Source of the DNA: Caloramator australicus RC3
GTDB lineage: Bacteria; Bacillota; Clostridia; Clostridiales; Caloramatoraceae
Reading direction: 5' to 3'
Assembly: GCF_000297115.1 (NCBI RefSeq)
Contig: NZ_CAKP01000067.1
Span: 16,587 to 80,586 of the forward strand
DNA length: 64,000 bases
The notes below the pieces were generated by a model, which made no database searches, was not told the origin of the DNA, and saw nothing but the letters and a program-made list of their open reading frames with translations. Positions 24,375 through 34,196 of the stretch are shown one piece after another. The position numbers were made by a program, and so were the translations under genes. Every line of letters starts with the position of its first letter. Positions within the stretch are counted from its first letter, which is position 1.

Positions 24375-25817
24375 ATGAGATTAAGTGAATTAATATCGGG
24401 AATAGATAGTTGTATTTTTGTGGGAAATGATGTTGACATAAAACATATTACTTATAATAGTAAGGATGTCACTGAGGGATCTTTGTTCATTTGCATAGAA
24501 GGTTTTAAAGTTGATGGACATCATTTTGCACAGGAGGCTGTGGATAGGGGAGCTAAAGCCCTTATTATAAGTAAAGATATAAATATCTTTGGCGATGTAA
24601 CCTTAGTAAAGGTTAAAGATACGAGAAAAGCCATGGCCATTATATCATCAAATTTTTATAAAAAACCTGCTGAAAAAATAAAAATTGTAGGTATTACTGG
24701 AACAAATGGAAAAACCACATCAACTTTCATGATGAAAAGTATACTAGAGTCTTACGGCCAAAAAATAGGATTAATAGGAACTATTTATAATATAATTGGA
24801 GATAAAATAATAGAAGCTAAGAGAACGACTCCAGAATCATTAGATTTGCAATGTTTATTTAAAGAAATGGTTGATAATAATTGCGCTTATTGTGTTATGG
24901 AGGTTTCATCACATTCTTTGGAACTAGAAAGGGTATATGGAGTGGACTTTGAGGCAGGAATCTTTACAAATCTAACTCAAGATCATTTAGATTTTCATAA
25001 AACAATGGAAAATTATTTTAAAGCCAAACTAAAACTTTTTGAAAGGGCAAAAAATGCTATAATAAATATAGATGATGATTATGGAAAAGAAGCTTTAAGA
25101 TATGTAAAAGGGAACATATTAAAATATGGTATTGATAGTGTTGCTGATGTTTATGCTAAAGATATAACAATGTCAGATGAAGGGACAAAATTTAAGTTAT
25201 GCTATGAATCAAATGAAATTGAAGTTAATCTGCATTTGCCAGGGAAATATAATGTTTATAATGCATTAGGTTGTGCAGCTGCAGCATTGTCTTTAGGAAT
25301 TGATATAAATACTATCAAAAAAGGTCTCGAAGCTTTAAAATCAGTTCCAGGTAGAAGTGAAAGAATTAAGGCAAAACAGGGATTTACTGTTATAATTGAC
25401 TATGCACATACTCCGGATGGCATTGAAAATATTTTAAAGGCAACAAGGGAATATACAAAAGGAAGGCTAATTATTTTATTTGGAGCTGGTGGAGATAGAG
25501 ATAAAACTAAAAGACCTTTGATGGGAAAAGCTGCGGGAACTTTTGCTGATTATTGTATTATTACTTCAGATAATCCTCGAAATGAAGAGCCAGAGCAAAT
25601 AATACAAGATATAATTCCAGGTGTTGAAAAAACAGGGTGTCCTTATAAGATCATAGTTGATAGAAAAGAAGCAATTAAGTATGCTTTGATGAATGCAAAG
25701 AAGGATGATGTCATTGTTATAGCTGGAAAAGGTCATGAAACATATCAAATATTAAAGGATAAAACGGTTCACTTTGATGAAAAGGAGATAGTTAATGAAT
25801 TATTACAGGAAATTTAA
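24375..25817 (+). CDS. murE: UDP-MurNAc-tripeptide synthetase MurE
   Basis: 480-aa Mur ligase adding the third peptide residue to UDP-MurNAc-L-Ala-D-Glu. ATP site GITGTNGKTTST; the DNPRNEEP motif is the one that selects meso-diaminopimelate. ATG 24375 has AGGGAGG 8 nt upstream; the TTG at 24354 is before the RBS. In most clostridia murF follows, but here mraY begins 30 bases after the stop. Confidence 0.96.
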   Translation: MRLSELISGIDSCIFVGNDVDIKHITYNSKDVTEGSLFICIEGFKVDGHHFAQEAVDRGAKALIISKDINIFGDVTLVKVKDTRKAMAIISSNFYKKPAEKIKIVGITGTNGKTTSTFMMKSILESYGQKIGLIGTIYNIIGDKIIEAKRTTPESLDLQCLFKEMVDNNCAYCVMEVSSHSLELERVYGVDFEAGIFTNLTQDHLDFHKTMENYFKAKLKLFERAKNAIINIDDDYGKEALRYVKGNILKYGIDSVADVYAKDITMSDEGTKFKLCYESNEIEVNLHLPGKYNVYNALGCAAAALSLGIDINTIKKGLEALKSVPGRSERIKAKQGFTVIIDYAHTPDGIENILKATREYTKGRLIILFGAGGDRDKTKRPLMGKAAGTFADYCIITSDNPRNEEPEQIIQDIIPGVEKTGCPYKIIVDRKEAIKYALMNAKKDDVIVIAGKGHETYQILKDKTVHFDEKEIVNELLQEI

Positions 25818-25847
25818 CGAAAGATCTTAAAGGAAGAGGGGAAAAGA

Positions 25848-26807
25848 ATGCAGATAACAATATTGGCTACGATAATTTCCTTTATAATTTCGCTTCTATT
25901 AGGTCCTGTTATAATACCTGCCCTAAGAAAATTCAAATTTGGACAAAGTATTAGGGAGGAGGGCCCCAAAAGCCATCTTAAAAAAGCGGGAACTCCTACA
26001 ATGGGGGGAATAATTTTTATTCTAAGCCTAATTCTAACTGTTTTAGCTATAACAAATAAATTTTCCGGCGCTTTGTTTATTGCTCTTTTAACGACCGTCG
26101 GATATGGATTTATTGGATTGCTTGATGACAGCATTAAGATTATAAGAAAAAGAAATTTGGGACTTAGGGCATATCAAAAATTATTAGGACAAATTTTATT
26201 AGCTTTGATTTTATCTTATTATGCTTTTACAAATCCACAGATAGGAAGTAAAGTTCATATTCCATTTACAAATCTCTTTATTGATTTGGGATATTGGTAT
26301 ATTCCTTTTATGGTTTTTGTTATAGTTGGGACAACAAATGCAGTTAATTTAACTGATGGTTTGGATGGACTAGCCGCATCGGTAACCTTGATTGTAAGCG
26401 TATTTTTTTCAGTAATAACTTATGGATTAGGCCAAAAGGATTTATCTGTATTTTGTGGTGCATTGGCAGGGAGCCTACTTGGTTTTCTAAAGTTTAATGC
26501 ATACCCTGCAGAAGTATTTATGGGAGATACAGGATCCTTAGCATTGGGTGGTGCAATATCTGCCCTTGCTGTTTTGCTCAGAATGCCCTTTATAATAGTA
26601 ATAGTTGGTGGAATCTATGTTATTGAAACGTTATCTGTAATTCTTCAAGTTATTTCATTTAAATTGACTGGCAAAAGAATATTTAAAATGGCTCCTTTAC
26701 ATCATCACTTTGAACAAAAAGGCGAGCATGAAACAAAGATAGTGGCATGGTTTGTGATTTTTACTGCTATTTTATGTTTAATAGGTTTTTTAGCAATTAG
26801 TATTTAG
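25848..26807 (+). CDS. mraY: Phospho-MurNAc-pentapeptide transferase MraY
   Basis: 319-aa ten-helix membrane enzyme making lipid I from UDP-MurNAc-pentapeptide and undecaprenyl phosphate. Motifs: GTPTMGGIIFI, GLLDDSIKI with the catalytic DD, NLTDGLDGLA, FMGDTGSLALGG and PLHHHFE. It is followed closely by the FtsW/SpoVE gene; murD, usually between them, is missing. Confidence 0.97.
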   Translation: MQITILATIISFIISLLLGPVIIPALRKFKFGQSIREEGPKSHLKKAGTPTMGGIIFILSLILTVLAITNKFSGALFIALLTTVGYGFIGLLDDSIKIIRKRNLGLRAYQKLLGQILLALILSYYAFTNPQIGSKVHIPFTNLFIDLGYWYIPFMVFVIVGTTNAVNLTDGLDGLAASVTLIVSVFFSVITYGLGQKDLSVFCGALAGSLLGFLKFNAYPAEVFMGDTGSLALGGAISALAVLLRMPFIIVIVGGIYVIETLSVILQVISFKLTGKRIFKMAPLHHHFEQKGEHETKIVAWFVIFTAILCLIGFLAISI

Positions 26808-26816
26808 GAGGTTTAT

Positions 26817-27906
26817 ATGAATAAAAAACAGCCCTTTGACTATGTTTTGTTTGGTGTTATACTGATTTTGCTTGCTATAGGTATAAATATGGTATTTAGT
26901 GCCAGCATGTATATCGATAAGGAACTATATAATGATGGATTTTATCATTTGAGGAAACAGGCTATATGGGCATCCTTAGGAATTGGTGCTATGTATTTTA
27001 CATCTAAAATTGATTATAAAATATACAAAAACCGTAAATTAATAGCATTAGGCATGCTTATAACAATATTTTTGTTAGTTGTGGTTTTTGCTTTTACCTC
27101 CTATAAAAGGTGCAAGGAGATGGATTGGGTTTGGAAACCTTGGAATTCAGCCATCAGAACTTGCTAAAATAATTTTAGTTATTTATTTGTCGGATAATCT
27201 TTCAAGAAAGGGAGAGAAGGTTAAGACATTTTTACAAGGTGTATTGCCAGTTCTTATAGTGTCTGGAATTTTTGCTGGACTTATAATTGCTGAGCCCAAT
27301 ATGAGCACATCTGTAATTGTTATGGCAACTGCATTTTCTATGCTGTTTGTTGCCGGTGCAAAAGTTAGTCAATTAAGTGTAATCTTAATTTTAGGGGCAG
27401 TGGTGGCCTTTTTTGCAATGAAAAGTGCAGATTATAGATGGAGAAGATTCACAGCTTTCCTTAATCCTTGGGCTGATCCCCTTGGCGATGGTTATCAAGC
27501 TATACAATCTTTATATGCATTAGGAGCAGGTGGATTTTTCGGCGTGGGTTTTGGACAGTCAAGACAAAAAAATTATTATATACCTGAAGCTCAAAACGAT
27601 TTTATTTTTGCAATTATTGGTGAAGAGTTTGGATTCATTGGAGTATTTTTTATTATTTTGTTATTTACAATTTTAATATGGAGAGGGATTAGAATTGCAA
27701 TAAATTGTAAAGATAGATTTGGAATGCTTTTGGCAGCAGGAATAACGAGTTTAATAGCAATTCAATCAAGTATAAATTTACTAGTTGTATCATCTTCAAT
27801 GCCTGTAACCGGCGTAACATTGCCACTTATTAGTTATGGAGGCTCTTCTTTATTGTTTACGTTGATATCTCTAGGTATTCTTCTAAATATTTCGAGGGAT
27901 TTGTAG
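26817..27906 (+). pseudogene. spoVE: SpoVE/FtsW-type lipid II polymerase, one-base frameshift
   Basis: A SEDS-family glycan polymerase, about 362 aa if repaired. The first frame (26817 to about 27095) encodes the N-terminus through helix 3. The second frame, shifted by +1, resumes at PPIKGARRWIGFG and contains NLGIQPSELAKI, GDGYQAIQSLYALGAGGFFG and the C-terminal GVTLPLISYGGSS. Removing one T from TTTT at 27092-27095 joins them as VVVFALPPIKGARRW without any loss. Everything else is intact, so a sequencing error is as likely as real inactivation. It partners the upstream PBP. Confidence 0.85.
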
Positions 27907-27921
27907 AATGGAGTGATTAAG

Positions 27922-29028
27922 GTGCGAGTTCTAATTTCAGGTGGCGGAACGGGTGGCCATATTTACCCTGGTGTTGCAATAGCAAAAAAGATATTACAAA
28001 AATATCCAGATGCAAAGGTCTTATTTGTTGGAACAGAAAATGGGCTAGAAAAAAAATTAATTCCACATGAGGGATTTGAAATTCAATTTATAACGGTTGA
28101 GGGATTGAATAAAAGGCTTTCTAAAAAAACTTTATCTTCGATAAAAAAGGTATTTAAAGGATTTTTTGATGCTAATAAGATAATAAATATATTTAAACCT
28201 GATATCGTTATAGGAACTGGGGGATATGTTTGCGGTCCTGTTGTTTTAGCTGCTAGCTTAAAAGGAATCCCTACAATTATCCATGAGCAAAATGCTATCC
28301 CCGGACTTACAAATAAAATATTGTCTTATTTTGTATCAAAGATCGCTATTACTTTTTCTGAATCAGAAAGATTTTTCCCTAAAAGTAAAGTTGTTTTAAC
28401 AGGAAATCCGATTAGAGAAAATATATTAAGGAAAATAGGTGAAAGCAATAAAGAAAAATGGGGAATAAATAAGGATAAACCTACAGTATTAGCTGTTGGA
28501 GGCAGTAGAGGTGCGAGTCGTTTAAATGATTTTGTTATAAATATAATTCCAAAATTAATAGAAGAAAAAATACAATTAATATTTATAACTGGAGAAAGAG
28601 AATATGAAAGGGTTATAAGAACCTTAAAAGAAAAGGGAATAAACAATTTAGAGGGAATCATTATTATTCCATATGCCTATAATATGGACGATGCTTTGAC
28701 AGCCTGCGATTTAATCATTAGTAGGGCAGGAGCTACAATTATTTCTGAGATAACTGCCCTTGGAATACCTTCTATACTTATTCCATCGCCAAATGTTGCC
28801 AACAATCATCAGGAATATAATGCATTATCCCTTGAGCAGAATGGAGCTGCGATTGTTATTAAGGAGTCGCAGATTTCAGATGATGTTTTTTCACAGCAAG
28901 TTATTAGCCTTGCCAAAAATAAAGACTTATTAACTAAAATGTCTTCAAATGCTAAAAAATTTGCAAAAATAGATGCTGCTGATAAAATTTGTGAAATAAT
29001 TTTAGAACTTGTTAAAAAGGATGATTAA
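27922..29028 (+). CDS. murG: Lipid II synthase MurG
   Basis: 368-aa GT28 glycosyltransferase adding GlcNAc to lipid I. It begins with ISGGGTGGHIYPG, followed by the C-terminal UDP-GlcNAc site GGSRGASRLN, SRAGATIISE and NHQEYNA. GTG 27922 is preferred since GGAG lies 9 nt upstream; GTG 27913 overlaps it. Peripheral on the inner face of the membrane. Confidence 0.96.
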   Translation: MRVLISGGGTGGHIYPGVAIAKKILQKYPDAKVLFVGTENGLEKKLIPHEGFEIQFITVEGLNKRLSKKTLSSIKKVFKGFFDANKIINIFKPDIVIGTGGYVCGPVVLAASLKGIPTIIHEQNAIPGLTNKILSYFVSKIAITFSESERFFPKSKVVLTGNPIRENILRKIGESNKEKWGINKDKPTVLAVGGSRGASRLNDFVINIIPKLIEEKIQLIFITGEREYERVIRTLKEKGINNLEGIIIIPYAYNMDDALTACDLIISRAGATIISEITALGIPSILIPSPNVANNHQEYNALSLEQNGAAIVIKESQISDDVFSQQVISLAKNKDLLTKMSSNAKKFAKIDAADKICEIILELVKKDD

Positions 29029-29030
29029 AT

Positions 29031-29747
29031 ATGGGAAAAAACAAGAAAAAACTTATAAGATTATCTTTTTTAATTTTCTTTATAGCTGTATTTATTTTTT
29101 TATTAATAAAGTCAAGTTTTTTTAATATTAAGTCGATAAATGTTGTAGGGAATTACTTAGTTTCAAAAGAAGAAATAATTGCACTATCAGACGTTCTGGA
29201 AAAAAATATATTTTTAATATCCAAAAATAGAATAACAGAAAATATTAAAAATAACCCTTATATTGAAGAAGTAAGAATAAAACGTAAGTTGCCTGCCACA
29301 TTGGAAATTACTATAGAAGAAAAGAAAATTAAAGGGGTGCTTAAGTTAAATAATTCCTTTGTTAATATAGATAATGAAGGTAGAATGGTCCAAGCACTCG
29401 ATACATTTCCACATGATAAGGTGTTTATTATTGAAGGGATCAATGTTAAGGAATATATTCCAAACGAATACGTTTCAAAGGATAAAAATGTATTAGAATC
29501 ATTAAAGGAAGTATTAAAGGTTTGCGAATATACTAAAGAGCTAGGAATTATTTCTGCTGATTTAAGGGACCTTGAAAACATAAAGTTTAAAACCAAAAAT
29601 AATTTGGTTATTGATGTTGGTGATTGCAGTAATTTAGACTATAAATTAGGGTATGCCAGAACTATAATTAAAAGCAAGCTTGTTAATAATAAAAGTGGTG
29701 TAATAGAGATAACCTCAACTGGAATAGCTGTTTTTAAAAAACAATGA
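29031..29747 (+). CDS. divIB: Cell division protein DivIB/FtsQ
   Basis: 238-aa bitopic protein with a short basic N-terminus, one helix (LSFLIFFIAVFIFLLI, about 13-30) and an outside POTRA domain (FFNIKSINVVGNYLVSKEEI), followed by the FtsQ beta domain. It is an early-to-middle divisome component that works with FtsL and DivIC. ATG 29031 lies 2 bases after murG. murB, often found before it, is absent. Confidence 0.9.
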   Translation: MGKNKKKLIRLSFLIFFIAVFIFLLIKSSFFNIKSINVVGNYLVSKEEIIALSDVLEKNIFLISKNRITENIKNNPYIEEVRIKRKLPATLEITIEEKKIKGVLKLNNSFVNIDNEGRMVQALDTFPHDKVFIIEGINVKEYIPNEYVSKDKNVLESLKEVLKVCEYTKELGIISADLRDLENIKFKTKNNLVIDVGDCSNLDYKLGYARTIIKSKLVNNKSGVIEITSTGIAVFKKQ

Positions 29748-29760
29748 AAGGAGATCAAAG

Positions 29761-30468
29761 ATGAACAACCGATCTTCTCAGCTATGGATAGGATTTATTT
29801 GTGTTATTTTAGGGTTTATGGTTTCGTATCAGTTAAGATATATAAAAACTCCGAGATATCAGTATACGACAAGGCAGTTTGAAAACCTTGTAAAAGAAAC
29901 AGAGGACCTAAAAAAACAAAGAGATGAATTATTAATAAAAACACAAGAGCTACAAATGAAAATTGATGAAATTGAAAAATCCGTAGCAAGCTCAAATAAA
30001 GTTGCTAGCCAAATGAAGGAGGAGCTTGATCAATTAAGGTTACTATCGGGATTAACAGATGTTGAAGGACCAGGAATTGAAATAACAATAACTCCAGTAA
30101 ACGATCTTTCAAACAAACAGGCGTCGCAGGTTTATTATAAGGATTTAATTGACATTGTGAATGAACTTAATTCAGCTGGTGCGGAAGCTATATCAATAAA
30201 TGATGAAAGGTTTGTAGGAAGAACTCAGATAAGACAGGCAGGGCTATCGATAAAGATAAATGACAGCAAATTTGATCCAACTCAACCCTTTGTTATTAAA
30301 GCAATAGGGGATCCTGCAATATTAGAAGGAGCTTTTAAAATGCCAGATAGTATAATTGAGATTCTTAAAAAAATTGGTGGATTTGAAATTAAAATTGTAA
30401 GATCGGATAAAATAAAAATTTTAAAGTATAATAAAAATCTTGAATATAAATATATTCAAAGGAAGTAG
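29761..30468 (+). CDS. DUF881 family protein
   Basis: 235-aa membrane-anchored protein: one N-terminal helix (LWIGFICVILGFMVSY), a long coiled coil (about 35-95), then the DUF881 domain with LSGLTDVEGPGIEITI and NELNSAGAEAISIN. The role is unknown, though these genes sit conserved beside sbp and ftsA in clostridia, suggesting a division- or envelope-related job. A second copy follows sbp, about 35-40% similar by eye. Confidence 0.88.
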   Translation: MNNRSSQLWIGFICVILGFMVSYQLRYIKTPRYQYTTRQFENLVKETEDLKKQRDELLIKTQELQMKIDEIEKSVASSNKVASQMKEELDQLRLLSGLTDVEGPGIEITITPVNDLSNKQASQVYYKDLIDIVNELNSAGAEAISINDERFVGRTQIRQAGLSIKINDSKFDPTQPFVIKAIGDPAILEGAFKMPDSIIEILKKIGGFEIKIVRSDKIKILKYNKNLEYKYIQRK

Positions 30469-30476
30469 GTGATAAA

Positions 30477-30845
30477 TTGATCCCATTAATTGGATTGATA
30501 ATTGGTATTATTTTAGGGATGTTTCTAAAGGTAGATATTCCAGCTGCATATTCAACTTATGTTCCTGTAGCTATTCTTGCTGCTTTAGACTCTGTATTTG
30601 GAGGCTTTAGGGCATCTTTAGAAGGTAAATTTCAATCAGATATATTTATTTCAGGATTTTTTGGTAATGTAATTATAGCAGCTCTTCTTGCATATTTAGG
30701 AGATAGATTAAATGTCCCAATTTATCTTGCTGCAGTATTTGTATTTGGAAGCAGGTTATTTAATAACTTTGCAATTATAAGAAGGCAAATAATTGACATG
30801 GCTAAGGAAGGGAAACATGTAAGGAGGAAAAATGATGAGGCTTAA
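30477..30845 (+). CDS. sbp: Small basic protein Sbp (DUF1290)
   Basis: 122-aa membrane protein of the Sbp family, with four hydrophobic segments (IPLIGLIIGIILGMFL, VPVAILAALDSVFGG, IAALLAYLGDRL, IYLAAVFVFGSRLF). It lies between the two DUF881 genes as in other Firmicutes dcw clusters. Function unknown. TTG start with AGGTG upstream; the end overlaps the next gene. Confidence 0.88.
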   Translation: MIPLIGLIIGIILGMFLKVDIPAAYSTYVPVAILAALDSVFGGFRASLEGKFQSDIFISGFFGNVIIAALLAYLGDRLNVPIYLAAVFVFGSRLFNNFAIIRRQIIDMAKEGKHVRRKNDEA

Positions 30846-31551
30846 TGTTAAAAATATTTTCCTTCTTACATTAGGAGTGTTGTGCGGAATTATTTTAACT
30901 TCTTTTATTTTAACGAATCCATTTAAACCTACACTAATTTTAACTTATAAGGAGTTTCAGAGAAAAAACTTAGAACTAAACCAGTTAAAGAATCAAATAA
31001 GCATCTTAAATAAAGATATTGAAAATATGCAACAAAAGTTAATAGAATATCAAAATAGCAGTAGAATCACTCAAAATGTATTGATGACAATGAAAAATGA
31101 ATTAGATGATGTTAGACTGTTTTCAGGTTTTTGTGATGTTGAGGGGCCAGGAGTTAGGATTATTATTGATGATAATAGAAACTACGATATATCTGATGAC
31201 AATATATTGGATTATATTACACACAATAGTGATATTTTATATGTTATATATGATTTGAAGAATGCTGGTGCTGAAGCTATCTCAGTTAATGGCCAGAGAA
31301 TAATTTCAACCTCTGAAGTTACTTGTGAGGGCCCAATTATTAAAATAAATAATCAATATATTGTTCCACCCTTTGAAATTTTAGCTATCGGCGATCCGGA
31401 TGCTCTTTATTTTGCGATGACTATGCCAGATAGCAAAATAAAGGAATTACAATTTCGCCAGTTGTATGTTAGAATAGTAAAAGAAAAAAGTATAAAAATA
31501 TCAGGTTACAATAGGAAGACTGTTCCAAAATACATTAAAATTTCTAAATAA
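30832..31551 (+). CDS. DUF881 family protein, second copy
   Basis: 239-aa protein of the same design as the gene at 29761: N-terminal helix (IFLLTLGVLCGIILTSF), coiled coil (about 38-80), and DUF881 domain (FSGFCDVEGPGVRIII, DLKNAGAEAISVN). ATG 30832 or 30835 follows AGGAGG. The pair likely arose by duplication around sbp. Function unknown. Confidence 0.88.
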   Translation: MMRLNVKNIFLLTLGVLCGIILTSFILTNPFKPTLILTYKEFQRKNLELNQLKNQISILNKDIENMQQKLIEYQNSSRITQNVLMTMKNELDDVRLFSGFCDVEGPGVRIIIDDNRNYDISDDNILDYITHNSDILYVIYDLKNAGAEAISVNGQRIISTSEVTCEGPIIKINNQYIVPPFEILAIGDPDALYFAMTMPDSKIKELQFRQLYVRIVKEKSIKISGYNRKTVPKYIKISK

Positions 31552-31567
31552 TTTTTATGCTGAATAA

Positions 31568-31594
31568 AAAGGAAATTAATGATTTGTGTTGAAT
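31568..31594 (+). promoter_or_regulatory. Sigma-H-type promoter of ftsAZ
   Basis: AAAGGAAAT (31568-31576), 11-nt spacer, GTTGAAT (31588-31594), matching RnAGGAwWW-N11/12-RnnGAAT at every fixed position, 46 nt before ftsA. Bacillus subtilis ftsAZ is known to have a sigma-H promoter that raises FtsZ at the onset of sporulation, which fits this placement. Confidence 0.7.
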
Positions 31595-31639
31595 TTATAT
31601 AAATAGACATAAAACGAGATTTAAGGAGGTCATTAATGA

Positions 31640-32908
31640 ATGAACAATGTAGTAGTCTCACTTGACATTGGTTCTTCGAAGGTAAGCGTAGTTATTGCAG
31701 AAATAAATAAAAAACAATTTAATGTAATAGGTGTTGGAACCTCCGAATGCAAGGGTGTCAAGAAAGGAGTAATAGTTGATATAGATGCAACAGTAGAAGC
31801 CATTAAAACTGCTGTTGAGATGGCAGAACAGATGTCGAATATTAAAATAAAATCGGCTTTTGTTAATATTAAAGGAGGTTACACGACATTAATAGATAAT
31901 AGAGGAGTTATAGCTGTTTCAAGGGAGGATAAGGAAATAACAAATGAAGATGTTGCAAGGGTAATACAAGCAGCTAAAGTTGTTGCTCTTCCACCTGATA
32001 AGGAAATTATAGACATAATACCTCAACAATATATAGTAGATGGATATGATGAAATAAGGGATCCAGTTGGTATGGTTGGAGTAAGACTTGAAGTTGATGC
32101 AAAATTAGTTGCTGCATCTATGACTAATGTTCAAAACATAATTAGAACAGTTCAAAAAGCAGGTTTAAATGTTGATGGCATTGTATTGGAACCATTAGCA
32201 ACTTCGACGATAGTCCTAAATGATGATGAAAGAGAACTTGGAGTAGCTTTAGTAGATGTTGGTGCAGAAACAATGGATATTTCAGTTTTTAGAAATAAAA
32301 CCTTAGTATTTTCCAAACTTATTCCAGTTGGAGGAAATCATATAACTAGCGATATTTCTTTGATATGCAAAATTACCTTTAGCGATGCTGAAAAAATAAA
32401 AAGACAATACGGAGCTGCTTCAACAAAATTAGTGAAAAGTGATGATATTATTAAGATAAGTAACGTGGCAGGTAAAGGTGAAAAGGAAATCCAAGTAATA
32501 AATGTAGTAGAGATTATGGAAGCCCGCATTCAAGAGATGTTATATTTGATAAAAAGTGAATTAGAGAAAAATAATTTGCTAAATCATCTTGGTGCTGGTA
32601 TTGTAATTACGGGTGGAGGATTATTTAATATTAAGGGTATTCAAGATTATGCTCAAGACTTTTTTGATATCCCTGTTAGATTTGGATATCCTAATTATAT
32701 AGGGGTAGCAAATCCTACATATTCAGCTTCTGCAGGAATAGCGATGTATGTATTAAAACAAAAGAAAAACAGCACAATTCATGTTGATTCTAAAAAAATA
32801 AATAGAGTATTAGAAGAGAATGAAGAAAGTTCTTCAATTGATGAAACAGAAGAAAACAAAACAAATTGGATTGAAAAGGTAAAGGAATTTTTTGCAGATT
32901 TCTTTTAA
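31640..32908 (+). CDS. ftsA: Cell division protein FtsA
   Basis: 422-aa actin-like ATPase that tethers FtsZ filaments to the membrane. [16 protein letters not shown] is the phosphate-1 motif, [11 protein letters not shown] phosphate-2, and [13 protein letters not shown] the adenosine motif. It ends in an amphipathic helix ([14 protein letters not shown]) that would be the membrane-targeting sequence. ATG 31640 stands 9 nt after AAGGAGGT; ATG 31636 is out of frame. Confidence 0.96.
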   Translation: MNNVVVSLDIGSSKVSVVIAEINKKQFNVIGVGTSECKGVKKGVIVDIDATVEAIKTAVEMAEQMSNIKIKSAFVNIKGGYTTLIDNRGVIAVSREDKEITNEDVARVIQAAKVVALPPDKEIIDIIPQQYIVDGYDEIRDPVGMVGVRLEVDAKLVAASMTNVQNIIRTVQKAGLNVDGIVLEPLATSTIVLNDDERELGVALVDVGAETMDISVFRNKTLVFSKLIPVGGNHITSDISLICKITFSDAEKIKRQYGAASTKLVKSDDIIKISNVAGKGEKEIQVINVVEIMEARIQEMLYLIKSELEKNNLLNHLGAGIVITGGGLFNIKGIQDYAQDFFDIPVRFGYPNYIGVANPTYSASAGIAMYVLKQKKNSTIHVDSKKINRVLEENEESSSIDETEENKTNWIEKVKEFFADFF

Positions 32909-32928
32909 TTAACAAAGGGGGTATTATT

Positions 32929-34014
32929 GTGCTAGATTTTGAATTCAACGTAGATGCCGGTGCTCAAATAAAAGTTGTAGGAGTAGGTGGTGGTGGAAAC
33001 AACGCAGTAAATAGGATGATTGAATTTGGATTAAAGGGTGTAGAGTTTATTTCAATTAATACTGATAGACAAGCTCTTAATTATTCTAAAGCAACAACAA
33101 AAATTCAGATTGGCGATAAATTAACAAAGGGATTAGGTGCAGGGGCAAATCCTGAAATTGGCCAAAAAGCAGCTGAGGAAAGCATAGAGCAAATAACTCA
33201 AGCTCTAAAGGGTGCTGATCTAATTTTCATTACTGCTGGTATGGGTGGTGGAACAGGAACAGGTGCAGCACCTGTAGTTGCTGAGATTGCAAAGGAATTG
33301 GGGATATTAACAGTTGGAGTTGTTACAAAGCCATTTATATTCGAAGGAAGACAAAGAATGCTTAACGCTGAAAAAGGAATTATGAAGTTAAAGGAAAAGG
33401 TTGACACATTAGTTACGATTCCAAATGATAGATTACTACAGGTTGTTGATAAAAAGACACCAATGACTGAAGCCTTCAAGATAGCAGATGATATTTTAAG
33501 ACAAGGGGTTCAGGGTATATCGGATTTAATAACTGTTCCTGGTTTAATAAACTTAGACTTTGCTGATGTCAAAACTATAATGCTTAACAAAGGATTAGCT
33601 CATATGGGAATCGGTAGAGCTTCTGGAGAAGGAAGGGCAATTGAAGCTGCAAAACAAGCTATATCAAGTCCATTGTTGGAGACAACAATAAATGGAGCAA
33701 CTGGAGTATTATTAAATATTACTGGGGGCTCTAACTTAACTATGTTTGAAGTAGCAGAAGCTGCTGATCAAGTAAGACAAGCTGCGGATCCTGATGCGAA
33801 TATAATATTTGGGGCTGTAATAGATGATACTTTAGGAGATGAAATAAGAATAACGGTTATTGCAACTGGATTCGAAGAACACACAAGATTAAGCAACAAA
33901 GAAGTGGCAGCAGATAAACAAGAAAATTCACCTTTAAAAATTAAAATGGATATTGATATAAATGATGAAGATCTCGATTTGCCACCCTTTATTAGAAATC
34001 AGAAAAGAAGGTAA
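32929..34014 (+). CDS. ftsZ: Cell division GTPase FtsZ
   Basis: 361-aa tubulin homolog forming the Z ring. [11 protein letters not shown] at the N-terminus, tubulin signature [11 protein letters not shown] (about 105-115), NDRLLQVV and NLDFADV (T7 loop). The C-terminal peptide [12 protein letters not shown] binds FtsA, SepF and other partners. GTG start at 32929 with AAAGGGGG upstream. A strong terminator follows 11 bases after the stop. Confidence 0.98.
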   Translation: MLDFEFNVDAGAQIKVVGVGGGGNNAVNRMIEFGLKGVEFISINTDRQALNYSKATTKIQIGDKLTKGLGAGANPEIGQKAAEESIEQITQALKGADLIFITAGMGGGTGTGAAPVVAEIAKELGILTVGVVTKPFIFEGRQRMLNAEKGIMKLKEKVDTLVTIPNDRLLQVVDKKTPMTEAFKIADDILRQGVQGISDLITVPGLINLDFADVKTIMLNKGLAHMGIGRASGEGRAIEAAKQAISSPLLETTINGATGVLLNITGGSNLTMFEVAEAADQVRQAADPDANIIFGAVIDDTLGDEIRITVIATGFEEHTRLSNKEVAADKQENSPLKIKMDIDINDEDLDLPPFIRNQKRR

Positions 34015-34025
34015 ACAGTGCTAAC

Positions 34026-34066
34026 AATAACGGTATTAACTTATGGTTAATACCGTTATTTATTTT
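34026..34066 (+). terminator. Terminator after ftsZ
   Basis: Perfect 15-bp stem, 34026-34040 (AATAACGGTATTAAC) with 34046-34060, 5-nt loop, followed by TATTTTG. It separates the division cluster from the sporulation operon. Confidence 0.88.
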
Positions 34067-34101
34067 GTAAAAAAAACAAAATAAAGTAAAAAAAGTAATA
34101 A

Positions 34102-34133
34102 TTTGACGAGAAATTGTGTATTTATAGTATTAT
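34102..34133 (+). promoter_or_regulatory. Putative Spo0A-dependent promoter of spoIIGA
   Basis: TTTGACGAG (34102-34110) resembles a Spo0A box (TGNCGAA) and contains TTGACG as a -35. TATTAT (34128-34133) is 19 nt away, longer than the optimal 17. The B. subtilis spoIIG promoter has the same two peculiarities: an over-long spacer and an 0A box on the -35. Confidence 0.45.
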
Positions 34134-34196
34134 GAAATGACAAAAAGAAAGGACTAAAGGTTTTATAATTATAATAAATAGGTTTGGAGGGTGAAT

